Below are positions 23,977-33,855 of a DNA stretch of 64,000 bases, in pieces (position 1 is the first letter of the stretch; each line of letters begins with the position of its first letter). The DNA is taken from positions 1 to 64,000 of the forward strand of contig CAZQIV010000013.1 in assembly GCA_964593705.1 (NCBI GenBank). The letters are read 5' to 3'. Below the pieces are notes generated by a model. That model saw only the letters and a program-made list of their open reading frames with translations, was not told where the DNA came from and did not search any database. Position numbers and translations under genes: made by a program. The stretch is from SABY01 sp964593705. Lineage in GTDB: Bacteria; Bacteroidota; Bacteroidia; Bacteroidales; 4484-276.

Positions 23977-26900
23977 TCAATATCCTTTTGAAATTTGTTT
24001 TTTGGCCTGTTCGTTTTCAGACGACAACCAATACAAAACCGGCAGGATGAATAATGTGAGGATCATTCCGGTAATCATCCCGAAACAAATTACAGATCCC
24101 AAAGGCCCCCACAACGGTGACTGGCTTATGATCATCGGAACAACGCCCATGGCTGCGGCCATAGAAGTAAGGAAGATTGGCCGCATCCTTCGTTTTCCTG
24201 CAGCAATGGCGGCTTCTTTAAAGGAGTGTCCATGTTTGTTTACCAGCTCAAAAGCATAGTCGATGAGTATGATGCCGTTACGCACCACGATGCCCACAAG
24301 CCCGATAACTCCAATGAATGAAGTCATCCCGAAAGGGTAGCCTGTAATCCATAATCCGAGGGCTGCCCCTGGAAAACTCAAAAGCATGGTTGACATGATA
24401 AGCAATGCACGGCGTGTAGTTTTAAACTGGAAGAGCAGAATAAAATATATCAAAACAACACTCAATAGAAGTGAAGTTACCAGGGGCACCATCTGTTTTG
24501 CTGTGGCTTCATGGTCGCCACCATATTCTAAAATCATTCCCTGATCTGTTTGCAAATTGTCCAGCTGTGGACGGAGGGTTTTGAAAATTTGCGATGCAAT
24601 GATATTTCTTTTAATATCCGCTTTAACAGTAATGGTTGGCACGCCATTCCTGCGTACGATTATTCCTTCGGTCCATTCCGGTTGCAGGGTGGCCACTGAC
24701 CGAAGGGGCAAGGATTCCATGGTAAGTAATGAAGTAACATATTGGTCATTGAGGTTGTTAACACTGTTTGTTAGCTCATCTTCTTTTGAAAGGATTACCC
24801 CCACGGGATAATCGCCTTCCCAAACTGTAGTTAGTGGCAGACCATCCAAAGATGTCATTAGTGATGCTGCTACAAGCGATTTAGCATAACCCAGTTTATT
24901 GGCTTTGCTACGATCCAGATTCACAAGGATACCCAAACGTTTTTCACCCCAATCATCTCGTACCCATATAATATTTTCATCAGCCATCAATATCTCTGCA
25001 ACTTCCTGTGCTTTTTGTTTCAGTGCCGGAATATCATCTCCTGAAATCCTTACTTCGATGGGAGCATCAAAATCCTCTATGGCAATTTGTTTCCATCTTA
25101 CATGAGCTTCGGGAAAAAGTTCGCTGTACCTGGGTTCGTATTCATCAAGAATGGCGATGGTAGCTTCGTTGGATTGCGTATTCACCATGAGCTGTCCGAA
25201 ATTTTTTGCCGGCAAGTGTGGCGCATACAAATCATTGAAACGTGGTGAGCTTGATCCATAAAAGGCGGCTACATTCGTAATTCTTTCATCCTGTGATAAA
25301 ATAACTTCCAGGCTATCCAGAATTTTTTCTGTTTCGTTCAATGCAGTACCTTCGGGCAAATAAACTTCAACGGCAAACTGGTTGCGATCCATGGCCGGAA
25401 AGAGTTTTTGCTGGATGGTGGTGAACAATAATACGCCTAAAACTACAATTACAATTCCCGAGATGATGGTTAATTTAGGATTTCTGAAGGTCCAATCCAA
25501 ACCTTTGTCATAGTTATTTTGCACACGGTCGAGAAAGCTCTTTTTATTGGGTTTCCCTTCAAGCTTCTTTTTGTGAAGGCCGGTTTTGATAAACACATAA
25601 CACATAAAAGGAACAAGCAAAACAGCCACTACCATCGACACACCCAAAGCAATGCCTATGGTAACAGGAAATGTTCCCACAAAATCGGATGCCATCCCCG
25701 TAAGGAAAAACATTAAGGGGAAAAACGCCGCAGTAATGGCTGCTGTTGCTGATAAAACCGGGATGAATAATTCGGTGGCGGCTTTCCATGCAGCATCCCA
25801 GGGGTTTTCGCCCTGATCGAGTTTCTCCACGTGGTTGTCGATCACCACGATGGCATTGTCAACCACCATTCCAAGCACAACGATTAATCCGGCCAACGAC
25901 ACAATTTGCAATTCGATGCCCACCAGTTTCATAATTCCCAGGGTTATCAATATGGAAATGGGGATTGTTATCCCGGCCACGGAGGCTACCCTGAAGGGCA
26001 ATAAAATCATGGTTACTGCTATCACGGCAAGTATGGCAATTAAAAATTCCGTCATGAAGTGCGAAATGGAAAGATCGACAACTTCGGGAAGATTTGAAAT
26101 GACATTGGTTTTTACATCGGCATCGGTTTTTTTGGTGAATGCCTCAAGAACTTTGTCAACATCTTTTCCAAACTGCACAATGTTGTTTCCCGCTTGCATT
26201 TCCAGTGAAAGCAGCAGGGCGTTGTTTCCGTTGTTGCGAATAAAGCTATCAGGCTTTTCGTATTCGCGGATGATTCGTGCAACATCTTTTAAACGGATGA
26301 TGTTCCCGTTGGGGTCGGAATAGATGATTTGCTCTTCCAGGTCTTTCTCCGACTCGAAGCGTGGAGGAAGATGGATGGGCATTTCCATAACTCCATTGTC
26401 GAGCTTGCCGGCATAATTAAATAATTCCTGCAGCTTAAATGATCCCATAATTGTTGTTGGATCAACGTTGTATTCGTTAATTTTTTCAGGATCGATGTAA
26501 ACATAGATTTTTTCCTGTTGCGTACCATAGCGTTTAATCTTTGAAACTGCCGGAATGTGCCGGATGTCAGCCTCCAGTTGTTTGAGTATTTCTTCAAGCT
26601 CGCGGTAAGTTTTGTCTTCCGACGACATGGTGATGAGCAAAGCTGCCGTATCGCCAAAATCGTTGTTACCGATTAAGGCCAGCACACCTGATGGGAGTTT
26701 CATTTTAAGCTCATCCAGTCCATGACGCAACTTAGACCAGAACTCATCGGGGTTGGGAACATTATCGTTGAGCTCTACAAAAATTACCATCTGCCCTTCT
26801 TTAGATAAGGAGTAGGTTTCTGATTTTTTTATTTCCTGGTAACTGAAAATGTAGTTTTCAACTTCGCGGGTTAGTTGTTCTTCAACCTCTTCGGAAGAAG

Positions 26901-27072
26901 CACCGGGAAATACACCCACGATAACTCCCTGGCGGATAGTAAATTCGGGGAACTCACGGCGAGGCATATTTAATAATCCAAATACACCCAGAATCATCAT
27001 GGCCAAAACAAGGGCAATGATAATCTGCCGGTGTTTCATGGAGGCTTCTATGAAATTTATTTTTTGCTTCAT
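23977..27072 (-). CDS. RND (HAE1/AcrB-like) efflux pump permease
   Basis: 1031 aa from the ATG at 27072 (MKQKINFIEASMKHRQI). Hallmarks are the first TM helix (IIIALVLAMMILGVFGL), two large periplasmic loops, and the second half repeat. TM4 holds GMVVDNAIVVIDNHVEKL with the proton-relay Asp, and the repeat-2 counterpart is IVVRNGIILIDYAFE. The protein uses the proton gradient to export drugs, detergents or other small amphiphiles through the adaptor and TolC. It is preceded by the adaptor and a TetR gene, so export is probably induced by a ligand of that regulator. Confidence 0.93.
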   Translation of the reverse strand: MKQKINFIEASMKHRQIIIALVLAMMILGVFGLLNMPRREFPEFTIRQGVIVGVFPGASSEEVEEQLTREVENYIFSYQEIKKSETYSLSKEGQMVIFVELNDNVPNPDEFWSKLRHGLDELKMKLPSGVLALIGNNDFGDTAALLITMSSEDKTYRELEEILKQLEADIRHIPAVSKIKRYGTQQEKIYVYIDPEKINEYNVDPTTIMGSFKLQELFNYAGKLDNGVMEMPIHLPPRFESEKDLEEQIIYSDPNGNIIRLKDVARIIREYEKPDSFIRNNGNNALLLSLEMQAGNNIVQFGKDVDKVLEAFTKKTDADVKTNVISNLPEVVDLSISHFMTEFLIAILAVIAVTMILLPFRVASVAGITIPISILITLGIMKLVGIELQIVSLAGLIVVLGMVVDNAIVVIDNHVEKLDQGENPWDAAWKAATELFIPVLSATAAITAAFFPLMFFLTGMASDFVGTFPVTIGIALGVSMVVAVLLVPFMCYVFIKTGLHKKKLEGKPNKKSFLDRVQNNYDKGLDWTFRNPKLTIISGIVIVVLGVLLFTTIQQKLFPAMDRNQFAVEVYLPEGTALNETEKILDSLEVILSQDERITNVAAFYGSSSPRFNDLYAPHLPAKNFGQLMVNTQSNEATIAILDEYEPRYSELFPEAHVRWKQIAIEDFDAPIEVRISGDDIPALKQKAQEVAEILMADENIIWVRDDWGEKRLGILVNLDRSKANKLGYAKSLVAASLMTSLDGLPLTTVWEGDYPVGVILSKEDELTNSVNNLNDQYVTSLLTMESLPLRSVATLQPEWTEGIIVRRNGVPTITVKADIKRNIIASQIFKTLRPQLDNLQTDQGMILEYGGDHEATAKQMVPLVTSLLLSVVLIYFILLFQFKTTRRALLIMSTMLLSFPGAALGLWITGYPFGMTSFIGVIGLVGIVVRNGIILIDYAFELVNKHGHSFKEAAIAAGKRRMRPIFLTSMAAAMGVVPMIISQSPLWGPLGSVICFGMITGMILTLFILPVLYWLSSENEQAKKQISKGY

Positions 27073-27158
27073 TATTTGTATTTTTTTAAAACCACTCACA
27101 TAGTGATGCCCGCTTCGCGAGGCGAGCCTATGGCATAAGGCACTAAGAATTTTATTGC

Positions 27159-28190
27159 TTAATAGCTAACTTTTGTTTGATTGGTAATTTTTTGGTTGCC
27201 GCTGACTATTACCAGGTCTCCGGCTTTTAAGCCTGATGCAATCACCAGCTTATCATTCAAAATACCATCCAGTTGAATTTGTTTTTTTACAGCAAGGTTT
27301 GTTGCAGGGTTCACCGTATATACAAAAGCTTTTTGATTGGCGTCCCGGTTTACTGATGGCATGGGCACAGTTAATACTGTTTGGGTGGGTGGAAGCGAAA
27401 TTTCCACCTCGCACACCATGCCAGGTTTAAGCTTTTGGTCACGGTTTTCAACCCTGATTTTTACTTCATAAGTTTTAGAAAGTTGGTTGGCAACAACGCC
27501 TATCCGGGAAATTTGCCCGGTATATAATTTTTTGTCGAGTGCCGCTACGCATAGCTGTGCCTCAAAGCCTTTTTCCATGACACTGATTTCATTTTCGGGC
27601 ACAGAAATTTTTGCCATCACGGTTTCAATTTTTACCAGTTTAAAAGGCGCGATGATTTGTATGGCCGACATGCCGGGCTCAATGTTTCTTTCGCCAATAA
27701 TGCCACTGGTGGGAGCACGAAGTTCACAGTTTTCAAGGTTTCTTTCGCTTACTTCAAGAATTGATTTAGCCTGCGATACCTGGCTGTTTATTTCTACCCA
27801 TTTTACTTCGGGGAGGCTTTGGTTGTCGTAAACTTTTTTTAACCTGGCTTGTGCATCGATGGCTTGTTCGTATTTTGCCAAAGCTCCCTGGTGCATACTT
27901 ACCAGACTTCCTTTTTCCACTTCGGCCAACAACTGGCCTTCTTTTACAAAATCGCCCTCCTCCACATATATTTTATCAACAATGCCAGTGGTTTGAAATG
28001 TTAACGAAATGGTTTGAGCAGCCTCGATGATTCCGCTGTATTTTAAAACACTTTGCTGCTGCGATGCTTCAACTTTTGCAAGCTTTACTTTAACGGGTTT
28101 TTTTAAATCTGGTTTATTTAATTCATTCAACTCTTGTTTGCATCCTGCGAACAGTGTTGTCATGGCTAGTATAATTAATAGTTTTTTCAT
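27159..28190 (-). CDS. RND efflux periplasmic adaptor (membrane fusion protein), lipoprotein
   Basis: 343 aa. Lipoprotein signal MKKLLIILAMTTLFAGC (lipobox LFAGC). A split biotinyl-lipoyl domain surrounds a helical hairpin: IYVEEGDFVKEGQLLAEVEKG at about 75-95 and ENCELRAPTSGIIGERNIEPG at about 155-175, followed by a beta barrel and a membrane-proximal domain (KPGMVCEVEISL). It links the RND pump to TolC. It is the first structural gene of the efflux operon, 87 bp upstream of the pump start. Confidence 0.92.
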   Translation of the reverse strand: MKKLLIILAMTTLFAGCKQELNELNKPDLKKPVKVKLAKVEASQQQSVLKYSGIIEAAQTISLTFQTTGIVDKIYVEEGDFVKEGQLLAEVEKGSLVSMHQGALAKYEQAIDAQARLKKVYDNQSLPEVKWVEINSQVSQAKSILEVSERNLENCELRAPTSGIIGERNIEPGMSAIQIIAPFKLVKIETVMAKISVPENEISVMEKGFEAQLCVAALDKKLYTGQISRIGVVANQLSKTYEVKIRVENRDQKLKPGMVCEVEISLPPTQTVLTVPMPSVNRDANQKAFVYTVNPATNLAVKKQIQLDGILNDKLVIASGLKAGDLVIVSGNQKITNQTKVSY

Positions 28191-28293
28191 TGTTTATTTT
28201 TATTAGATTTAAATTATTTTTAAAATTTCAACATATTGAATTATCACCATACCAACCAAATCAGTATTATAGTCGGTGACGGTGTAAAAAATT

Positions 28294-28875
28294 TTATGTG
28301 AAGATGCGGCTAATCAGCACATCTGTAGCTTTATTAATTTTATTTTCGTCAAATATACCTTCCCTTTCGATAGTATAACGCACGATACCTAAAAACGCGA
28401 CCATAAGTATTTCCGAAAACCAGGAGATATCATCTTTATCGATACCTCTGAATTCACCGGAATCGTATCCATCAGAAATAAGATTAGAAATAAAAGCTGT
28501 TTCATACACAATTATCTTGTTAAAGCGGTTTGACTTTTCAAATTCAGATTTAAGCTCTTGTTTCAAAATTCTGAAGAGATTAATCTTATCCAACGTTTCG
28601 CGATGAAAGGCCTGAAAGTATGCTTTAAGTTTTTCTTTTAAAAAGGATTCCTGCTCAACTTCTGTTTTCACAAGCGCTCTAAGGTGGTGCAATTCATTGA
28701 TAAGTACAGCATCAAAAACCTCATCCTTGTTTTTGAAATAGTGATACAAAGTACTTTTTGCTTTGCCAGAAGCGGCGGCAATTTCGTCCATGGTGGTTTT
28801 TTTCAGACCAAATTGTTTAAATAATTTTTGTGCCTGGTTGATGATTTCTTCTTTTACCAATTCTTCTTTTATCAT
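28294..28875 (-). CDS. TetR/AcrR family transcriptional regulator
   Basis: 193 aa. N-terminal HTH with IINQAQKLFKQFGLKKTTMD, then IAAASGKAKSTLYHYFKNKDEVF, the canonical TetR recognition helix. The C-terminal ligand domain is unremarkable. It is the first gene upstream of the efflux adaptor (104 bp), same strand, so it most likely represses the efflux operon and itself. Confidence 0.92.
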   Translation of the reverse strand: MIKEELVKEEIINQAQKLFKQFGLKKTTMDEIAAASGKAKSTLYHYFKNKDEVFDAVLINELHHLRALVKTEVEQESFLKEKLKAYFQAFHRETLDKINLFRILKQELKSEFEKSNRFNKIIVYETAFISNLISDGYDSGEFRGIDKDDISWFSEILMVAFLGIVRYTIEREGIFDENKINKATDVLISRIFT

Positions 28876-29069
28876 ATTCCAATTTTAAACATACCGACTA
28901 AAAACGTATTTTGGTCGGCAAAAGTATGTAAATTTTATTGTTGGTAAATAGTGTTTGATTTTGTGATATAATAATTAATGTTCGTCTTTTTGTAATTTTT
29001 CCCGCAGATTATTGAAAAAGACGACTATTTGCAAGAAACAAATTATGAGACTATAGGTTATAAGGGATT

Positions 29070-29230
29070 TCTCAGTCGCTTCGCTCCATCGAAATGACAG
29101 GGCTTTGGCAGGTTTGTTGGGGTGGATGAAAGTGGGCGCGAAGCGCCCACTTTCATCCACCCCATTTACAGCCCGGGGCTTTGTCATTTCGACTGGAAAA
29201 ACGTAGCGTAGCAAGTTTTGGAGGGAGAAA
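29070..29230. repeat. Dispersed hairpin repeat with 21-bp GC-rich arms, copy 1
   Basis: Perfect arms at 29119-29139 and 29143-29163 (GGGGTGGATGAAAGTGGGCGC and inverse) around a GAA loop, nested in outer inverted repeats (CGAAATGACAGGG against GCTTTGTCATTTCGA, and GATTTCTC against GAGAAATC). The same structure occurs at 35510-35660 with loop TTC. The surrounding gap 28876-29597 contains no gene; it also holds MITE copy 2 and the flavodoxin terminator. Confidence 0.75.
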
Positions 29231-29257
29231 TCTGTTTACTATGATAGCCATTATTTA

Positions 29258-29453
29258 GGGCTTGCTGAAAAACACAAAACCATATCATTAGCATTAATAT
29301 TTCGCTGCGCCCGTCTGAATGCCTCATGCGGATGCCCCGAAATATTTGATGCATGGTTTTTGAACAAAGATTCTCCAAAACCTTGCGCAAAAAATCAAAT
29401 ATTATGGGTTAACTTATATTAGTTTTGTGGATTATGCCTTTGTCAGCAGACCC
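29258..29453. mobile_element. MITE-like element, family 1, copy 2
   Basis: 196 bp, with left end GGGCTTGCTGAAAAACAC and right end (reverse complement) GGGTCTGCTGACAAAGG, flanked by TA on both sides. The first 35 bp match copy 1 (12680-12981) nearly exactly, and the interiors share scattered similarity (ACCTTGC, TTTTTGAA). The interior inverted repeat differs from copy 1, suggesting that one copy has lost or gained a nested piece. Confidence 0.6.
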
Positions 29454-29530
29454 TAAATCAGGATGTCGGTTTCGACTCAAAAGGATAAATATGGCGAATG
29501 ATGCCAGATAAACAAAAAAGCCGGCAGTAA

Positions 29531-29563
29531 AAAAAAAGCCTGCTGTTATGAATCAGCAGGCTT
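29531..29563 (-). terminator. Rho-independent terminator after flavodoxin gene
   Basis: Minus strand AGCCTGCTG / CAGCAGGCT stem (arms 29554-29562 and 29537-29545) with an 8-nt loop, followed by a run of nine T. It lies 35 bp beyond the flavodoxin stop. Confidence 0.85.
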
Positions 29564-29597
29564 AATAATGGAGGTTATGAAAACAAAAAAAACTTTA

Positions 29598-30119
29598 TTA
29601 AAAAGCTTCTTTTTTTATTTGGTCAAGCCATTTTTCAATGCGTTCATCGGTAAGTTCTTCTTGTTGGTCATTATCTAAGGCAAGCCCCAAAAACATATTG
29701 TCTTCCACAGAATCAGAATTAGTAAATTCGTATCCATCAACAGGCCATCGTCCAACCAGTTTTCCTCCGCATTTGTCAATTTCTTCTTTGATAATTTTCA
29801 TTCCGTCAACAAAGTGATCGGGATACAAAATTTGATCTCCCAATCCAAAAATTGCAACAGGTTTGCCTTGCATGTCGGCCTCCTTTATTTTTGAAAAGAA
29901 GCTAAACCAAAAGTTGTTTTTTGTAGCCTTTTCCCAGGAATCGGCGCCAACCGTTGATCCGCCAACAATTATCAGGTCGTAATCATTCATATCGCACGCA
30001 TCAATATTTTTAATGGTGTCTAACTCAATACTTCCTTCTTCAAATTGTTCCTTAATTTTTAAAGCACAGGTTTCAACATTACCCCGTTTTGGCCAATAAA
30101 ACAATCCGGTTTTTTTCAT
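29598..30119 (-). CDS. Flavodoxin
   Basis: 173 aa from the ATG at 30119; a GTG two codons upstream is possible. The length and fold markers fit a long-chain flavodoxin: the first strand TGLFYWPKRGNVE, the strand DLIIVGGSTVGADSWEKATKNNF-like FMN loop, and VAIFGLGDQILYPDHFVDGM near residue 90. It carries electrons on FMN, for example to pyruvate:ferredoxin-type enzymes under low iron. The phosphate-binding loop is unusual: classic flavodoxins have (S/T)xTGxT, here WPKRGNVE lacks the hydroxyl pattern. FMN binding may therefore differ, or this is a lineage variant. Own terminator downstream. Confidence 0.85.
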   Translation of the reverse strand: MKKTGLFYWPKRGNVETCALKIKEQFEEGSIELDTIKNIDACDMNDYDLIIVGGSTVGADSWEKATKNNFWFSFFSKIKEADMQGKPVAIFGLGDQILYPDHFVDGMKIIKEEIDKCGGKLVGRWPVDGYEFTNSDSVEDNMFLGLALDNDQQEELTDERIEKWLDQIKKEAF

Positions 30120-30202
30120 GATCACTTTTGTTTAATGAAATTCAATATTAGTTTATTTTTGATCGAAATGCAAAAGTACAATGTTTAATTTTTGGAATGT
30201 AA

Positions 30203-31234
30203 CTAAATAATATTTTTTTTCGATGCATTATTTTTATCTCTAAGAAAAATCTTTGCAGTATCAGAAATCGCTTTTTCGATGTGTATAAAATCAAATTTAA
30301 GTGCTTCTTTGATTTTTGAGTTATCATAATAAAACTGGTGAAAAGCCGAGCGGGCAATTTCTTTGGTGAAGGTAGGTGTGCGTCCAAAAACACCAAGAAT
30401 GTGCTCTGCAATCCAGCCCAGTTCACCCATCCAGGGATATAGCCTTAGCATTGGAGGCCGTTTGTGCAATGCTAAGGCAATGTGGGTAATGATGTCTTCG
30501 AACGACCAGTTTTCGGAAGAGACGATAAAACGTTGCCCGGAAATCTCTGATTCCATCAAGCGGATCATAATTCCGGCAACATCGCGCACATCAACATAAC
30601 CTCCAACCCCGTTGGTATAGGCAGGCAAACCATTATATATGGTCGAAAACAAGCGGGTACTTCCATTTTTCCAGTCGCCGGGCCCGATAATGATGGAAGG
30701 GTTTATTACAACCGTTTCAAGTCCTTCTTCGTGGCCTCTCCATATTTCGCGTTCTGCAGCATACTTGCTCACAGCATAAATTGAATTTTGGCGTGAGGTT
30801 TTCCAAAAATGATTTTCCGTTATGGTTTCGCCTTGCTGGGTTTTACCAAGTGCCGACACGGAGCTTACATGACAAATCTTTTTTACGCCGGCCTCTAAAG
30901 CTGCATTAACCAGGTTGGCTGTCCCTGATTGGTTTACTTGCAGCAAGGATCCTATATCACGCTTATCGAACGACACCTTGCCCGCGCAGTGATACACGTA
31001 GTCAACGTCTTCCATGGCATTTTCGAGCGAGTACAAATCCAAAACGTTTCCATCTACCCAGTCGATTTGTTTCAGCAAACGATCTGCTTCCGCATCATAC
31101 CATGAAAAGGTTTTATGGATTTTTTCAACACTTTGTTTGTTTCTCCTCAGCGCACGCACAAGCTTACCCTGCTTTACCAATTGAAGCAACAAATGCGACC
31201 CGACCAATCCTGTACCGCCTGTAACAAGTATCAT
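30203..31234 (-). CDS. NAD-dependent epimerase/dehydratase family (extended SDR) protein
   Basis: 343 aa. N-terminal TGGTGLVGSH (GxxGxxG at residues 5-14) binds NAD(P); YAVSKYAAE carries the catalytic YxxxK; HVSSVSALG supplies the Ser. It resembles dihydroflavonol-reductase-like or 3-beta-HSD-like extended SDRs. Substrate cannot be told from sequence; the family acts on nucleotide sugars, sterol-like or polyketide carbonyls. It starts at the ATG at 31234, divergent from tyrS with 126 bp between. Confidence 0.85.
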   Translation of the reverse strand: MILVTGGTGLVGSHLLLQLVKQGKLVRALRRNKQSVEKIHKTFSWYDAEADRLLKQIDWVDGNVLDLYSLENAMEDVDYVYHCAGKVSFDKRDIGSLLQVNQSGTANLVNAALEAGVKKICHVSSVSALGKTQQGETITENHFWKTSRQNSIYAVSKYAAEREIWRGHEEGLETVVINPSIIIGPGDWKNGSTRLFSTIYNGLPAYTNGVGGYVDVRDVAGIMIRLMESEISGQRFIVSSENWSFEDIITHIALALHKRPPMLRLYPWMGELGWIAEHILGVFGRTPTFTKEIARSAFHQFYYDNSKIKEALKFDFIHIEKAISDTAKIFLRDKNNASKKNII

Positions 31235-31360
31235 CAGGCAAAAGTAATTGTTGTTTGTAAATTAACACCATTTATTTTATTCTGTTTTATTTAGCTGGAA
31301 TTGAAAGGAGGGGGATTGTATTGATTTGATAATTTTATATTTGCAAAAATTTTCTCGGAT

Positions 31361-32653
31361 ATGAAATTTATTGAAGAAATGAACTGGCGGGGCATGGTTC
31401 ACGATATGACCCCCGAACTTGATAAACAGTTAGATAATGAAATGACATCTGCGTATGTGGGCATCGACCCTACCGCGGATTCGTTGCATATTGGCCACCT
31501 GGTTTCGGTAATGATGCTGAAACATTTCCAGGTTCATGGCCACAAGCCCATCGTTTTAATTGGCGGTGCCACAGGGATGATCGGTGATCCTTCGGGTAAA
31601 TCGAAAGAACGGAATTTGCTTGACGAAGAAACCCTGCGGCACAATCAAAACGCGATTAAAGCCCAGTTGGCAAAGTTTCTCGACTTTGGAGAAGAAAGCC
31701 CAAATGGTGCTGTTCTGGTTAATAATTACGATTGGATGAAGGATTACAGCTTCCTGAATTTTATAAGGGAAATTGGCAAGCATCTTACCGTAAATTATAT
31801 GATGGCAAAAGATTCGGTGAAAACCCGCCTTAGCGCTGAAGCCAAAGAGGGGATGTCGTTTACCGAATTTTCGTACCAGTTGGTTCAGGGAACCGATTTT
31901 CTTACCCTTTACAGGGATTACAATTGCAAATTGCAAATGGGAGGTTCGGACCAATGGGGAAATATTGTAACCGGAACCGAGCTGATACGCCGCAAATTAG
32001 GGCACGAAGAAAAAGCCTATGCACTTACCTGCCCCTTAATTACAAAGGCGGACGGGACTAAATTCGGGAAAACCGAAACCGGCAATGTGTGGCTCGATCC
32101 CGAAAAAACCCCTCCTTATTCTTTTTACCAGTTTTGGATTAATACCTCTGATGAGGATGCCGAAAAGTACATCAAAATATTTACCCTGCTTGGGAAAGAC
32201 GAAATGGAGCAATTGATTGAGGAACATAAACAGGCTCCCCACTTGCGGCAGCTTCAAAAAGTTCTGGCCCGCGAAGTAACAACCATGATACATTCGGAAC
32301 AGGATTTTGAAGATGCCCTGAAAGCCTCCGAAATCCTGTTTGGAAATTCCTCTGCCGAAGACCTTGAGGCTCTGGGTGAAAGAATGTTGTCAGGAATTGC
32401 GCAAACATTACCTCAAAGTACAGTTACTGCTGATCGGGTAAAAGAAGGCATTGGTGTGGTTGACTTTTTGGAAGAAAACGGCATTGCAGGATCAAAGCGC
32501 GAGTCTCGTGAATTTCTTAAAAACAATGCTATTTCCTTTAATAAAGTGAAAGTAAAAAGCGACTTACTCGTCAACCATGAAGCTTTTCTTTTTGGTAAAT
32601 ATTTACTTGCCCAGCGAGGTAAAAAGAAATATTTCATGGTGATTTGCGAATGA
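31361..32653 (+). CDS. tyrS: Tyrosyl-tRNA synthetase
   Basis: 430 aa, normal length for bacterial TyrRS. Class I signatures are present: HIGH motif as LHIGHL (about residue 47) and a KMSKS counterpart as KFGKT (about 232). The tyrosine-binding YQLVQGTDF segment and QMGGSDQWGNIVTG are conserved. The C-terminal S4 domain (SKRESREFLKNNAISFNKVKV) binds tRNA. The stop is TGA, which shows that UGA functions as a terminator codon in this genome. Confidence 0.97.
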   Translation: MKFIEEMNWRGMVHDMTPELDKQLDNEMTSAYVGIDPTADSLHIGHLVSVMMLKHFQVHGHKPIVLIGGATGMIGDPSGKSKERNLLDEETLRHNQNAIKAQLAKFLDFGEESPNGAVLVNNYDWMKDYSFLNFIREIGKHLTVNYMMAKDSVKTRLSAEAKEGMSFTEFSYQLVQGTDFLTLYRDYNCKLQMGGSDQWGNIVTGTELIRRKLGHEEKAYALTCPLITKADGTKFGKTETGNVWLDPEKTPPYSFYQFWINTSDEDAEKYIKIFTLLGKDEMEQLIEEHKQAPHLRQLQKVLAREVTTMIHSEQDFEDALKASEILFGNSSAEDLEALGERMLSGIAQTLPQSTVTADRVKEGIGVVDFLEENGIAGSKRESREFLKNNAISFNKVKVKSDLLVNHEAFLFGKYLLAQRGKKKYFMVICE

Positions 32654-32698
32654 GTATAATCAAATAGAAACTGCATTTTTTTTGGCTTTTGATTGATT

Positions 32699-33514
32699 AT
32701 GGAAACCCGGAAAATACTTTTACCCATCGACCTTAGCGAAATTACCGCCACGGTAGTTGGCACAGCGATTAGCTTTGCCAAAAAAACCGGGATGGCGCTA
32801 ACACTTTTACATGTAAAACACATCAAATCCCGCCCTGATGTTGAGCAACAACTCAAAACGATAAGTGATAAAGTTAATGGTAGGGAAAGTATTTCTTGTA
32901 ACTATATTTTAATAAGCGGCAGTGTTTTTAACGAGATTGCCCGGGAAGCATCAAATCCTGAATATTCATTTGCCATTATCGGAACACATGGATTTAAAGG
33001 TTTTAGGGAGGTGATGTTTGGTGCGGATATATTAAGGCTGCTCAAAACAATGCCAGTTCCTGTTATCACAGTGCAAAAAGATTACCTATTACCTGAGGCC
33101 GGAATTAATAAAATATTGATACCGGTAGCCTCCCATAATACATTTCATTTGATAGTTGAAGCCACTGTAAAATTTGCAAATTGGTTTAATGCCGAAGTGC
33201 ATCTATATTCTATCGAAAAACCAGATATGAAATGGACCCGGCAGCTCATCGACAATATTAAACTGGCTGAAACAACATTCGAAAAAGAAAGTGTGAAATG
33301 TATCAGGGTAAACGAAAAACTATATAGCTATTCAATTGGTTATGCAAAACAAACCCTGCAATATGCCAAAAACATTGATGCAGGCTTAATAGCTATCATG
33401 TCATCACCAGCCAAAGAGCACATTTATTTTGCTGATGGCGATAAAGAGCAATTGATTACAAACAAGTTTTTTATCCCGGTAATCAGCACCAGTAACTTAG
33501 TAATGCCTGAGTAA
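32699..33514 (+). CDS. Universal stress protein (UspA) family, two-domain
   Basis: 271 aa from the ATG at 32699. The first domain starts RKILLPIDLSEI and has an ATP-loop-like IIGTHGFKGFREVMFGAD segment (GxxGxx...G pattern near 98-110); a second, weaker domain starts at about 140 (INKILIPVASHNTFH) and lacks the ATP loop. Such tandem USPs are common in Bacteroidota; role in stress or hypoxia survival is known for the family only. It follows tyrS by 45 bp and may be read from the same promoter. Confidence 0.85.
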   Translation: METRKILLPIDLSEITATVVGTAISFAKKTGMALTLLHVKHIKSRPDVEQQLKTISDKVNGRESISCNYILISGSVFNEIAREASNPEYSFAIIGTHGFKGFREVMFGADILRLLKTMPVPVITVQKDYLLPEAGINKILIPVASHNTFHLIVEATVKFANWFNAEVHLYSIEKPDMKWTRQLIDNIKLAETTFEKESVKCIRVNEKLYSYSIGYAKQTLQYAKNIDAGLIAIMSSPAKEHIYFADGDKEQLITNKFFIPVISTSNLVMPE

Positions 33515-33855
33515 TACATCCCCGTAGAATAGATTATTTTATAAACATGTTAATTAGAATAAATTATGTCGTAATGATCTGATTTACTTATTATTTTCTC
33601 CAAATAATCTAAATTTAATTGTAGCTAAGTTTAGTGGGATTTTGTGTTTTAGTGTTTTTCCCGTTAATCGGGACAGGCTGTGGCAAAGAATAAATGCCAC
33701 TAAATCGAAGAGCATTAATAAAATCGCTGATAGCATTGGAAGTTTGTAAAATGAAACAAGCAAATTGTAAATCTTTTTATTTTGCTTATTTGAAATGAGT
33801 ACCTTTGAATGTGATTAACATAAAAACAAAAATTCATTTCAATTAGGAGCAAAGT
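33515..33855. other. Intergenic, no feature seen
   Basis: 341 bp of AT-rich DNA with a short inverted motif (TTCCCGTTAATCGGGACAGG) at about 33657-33676. No ORF, tRNA or family repeat that I can recognise. Confidence 0.5.
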
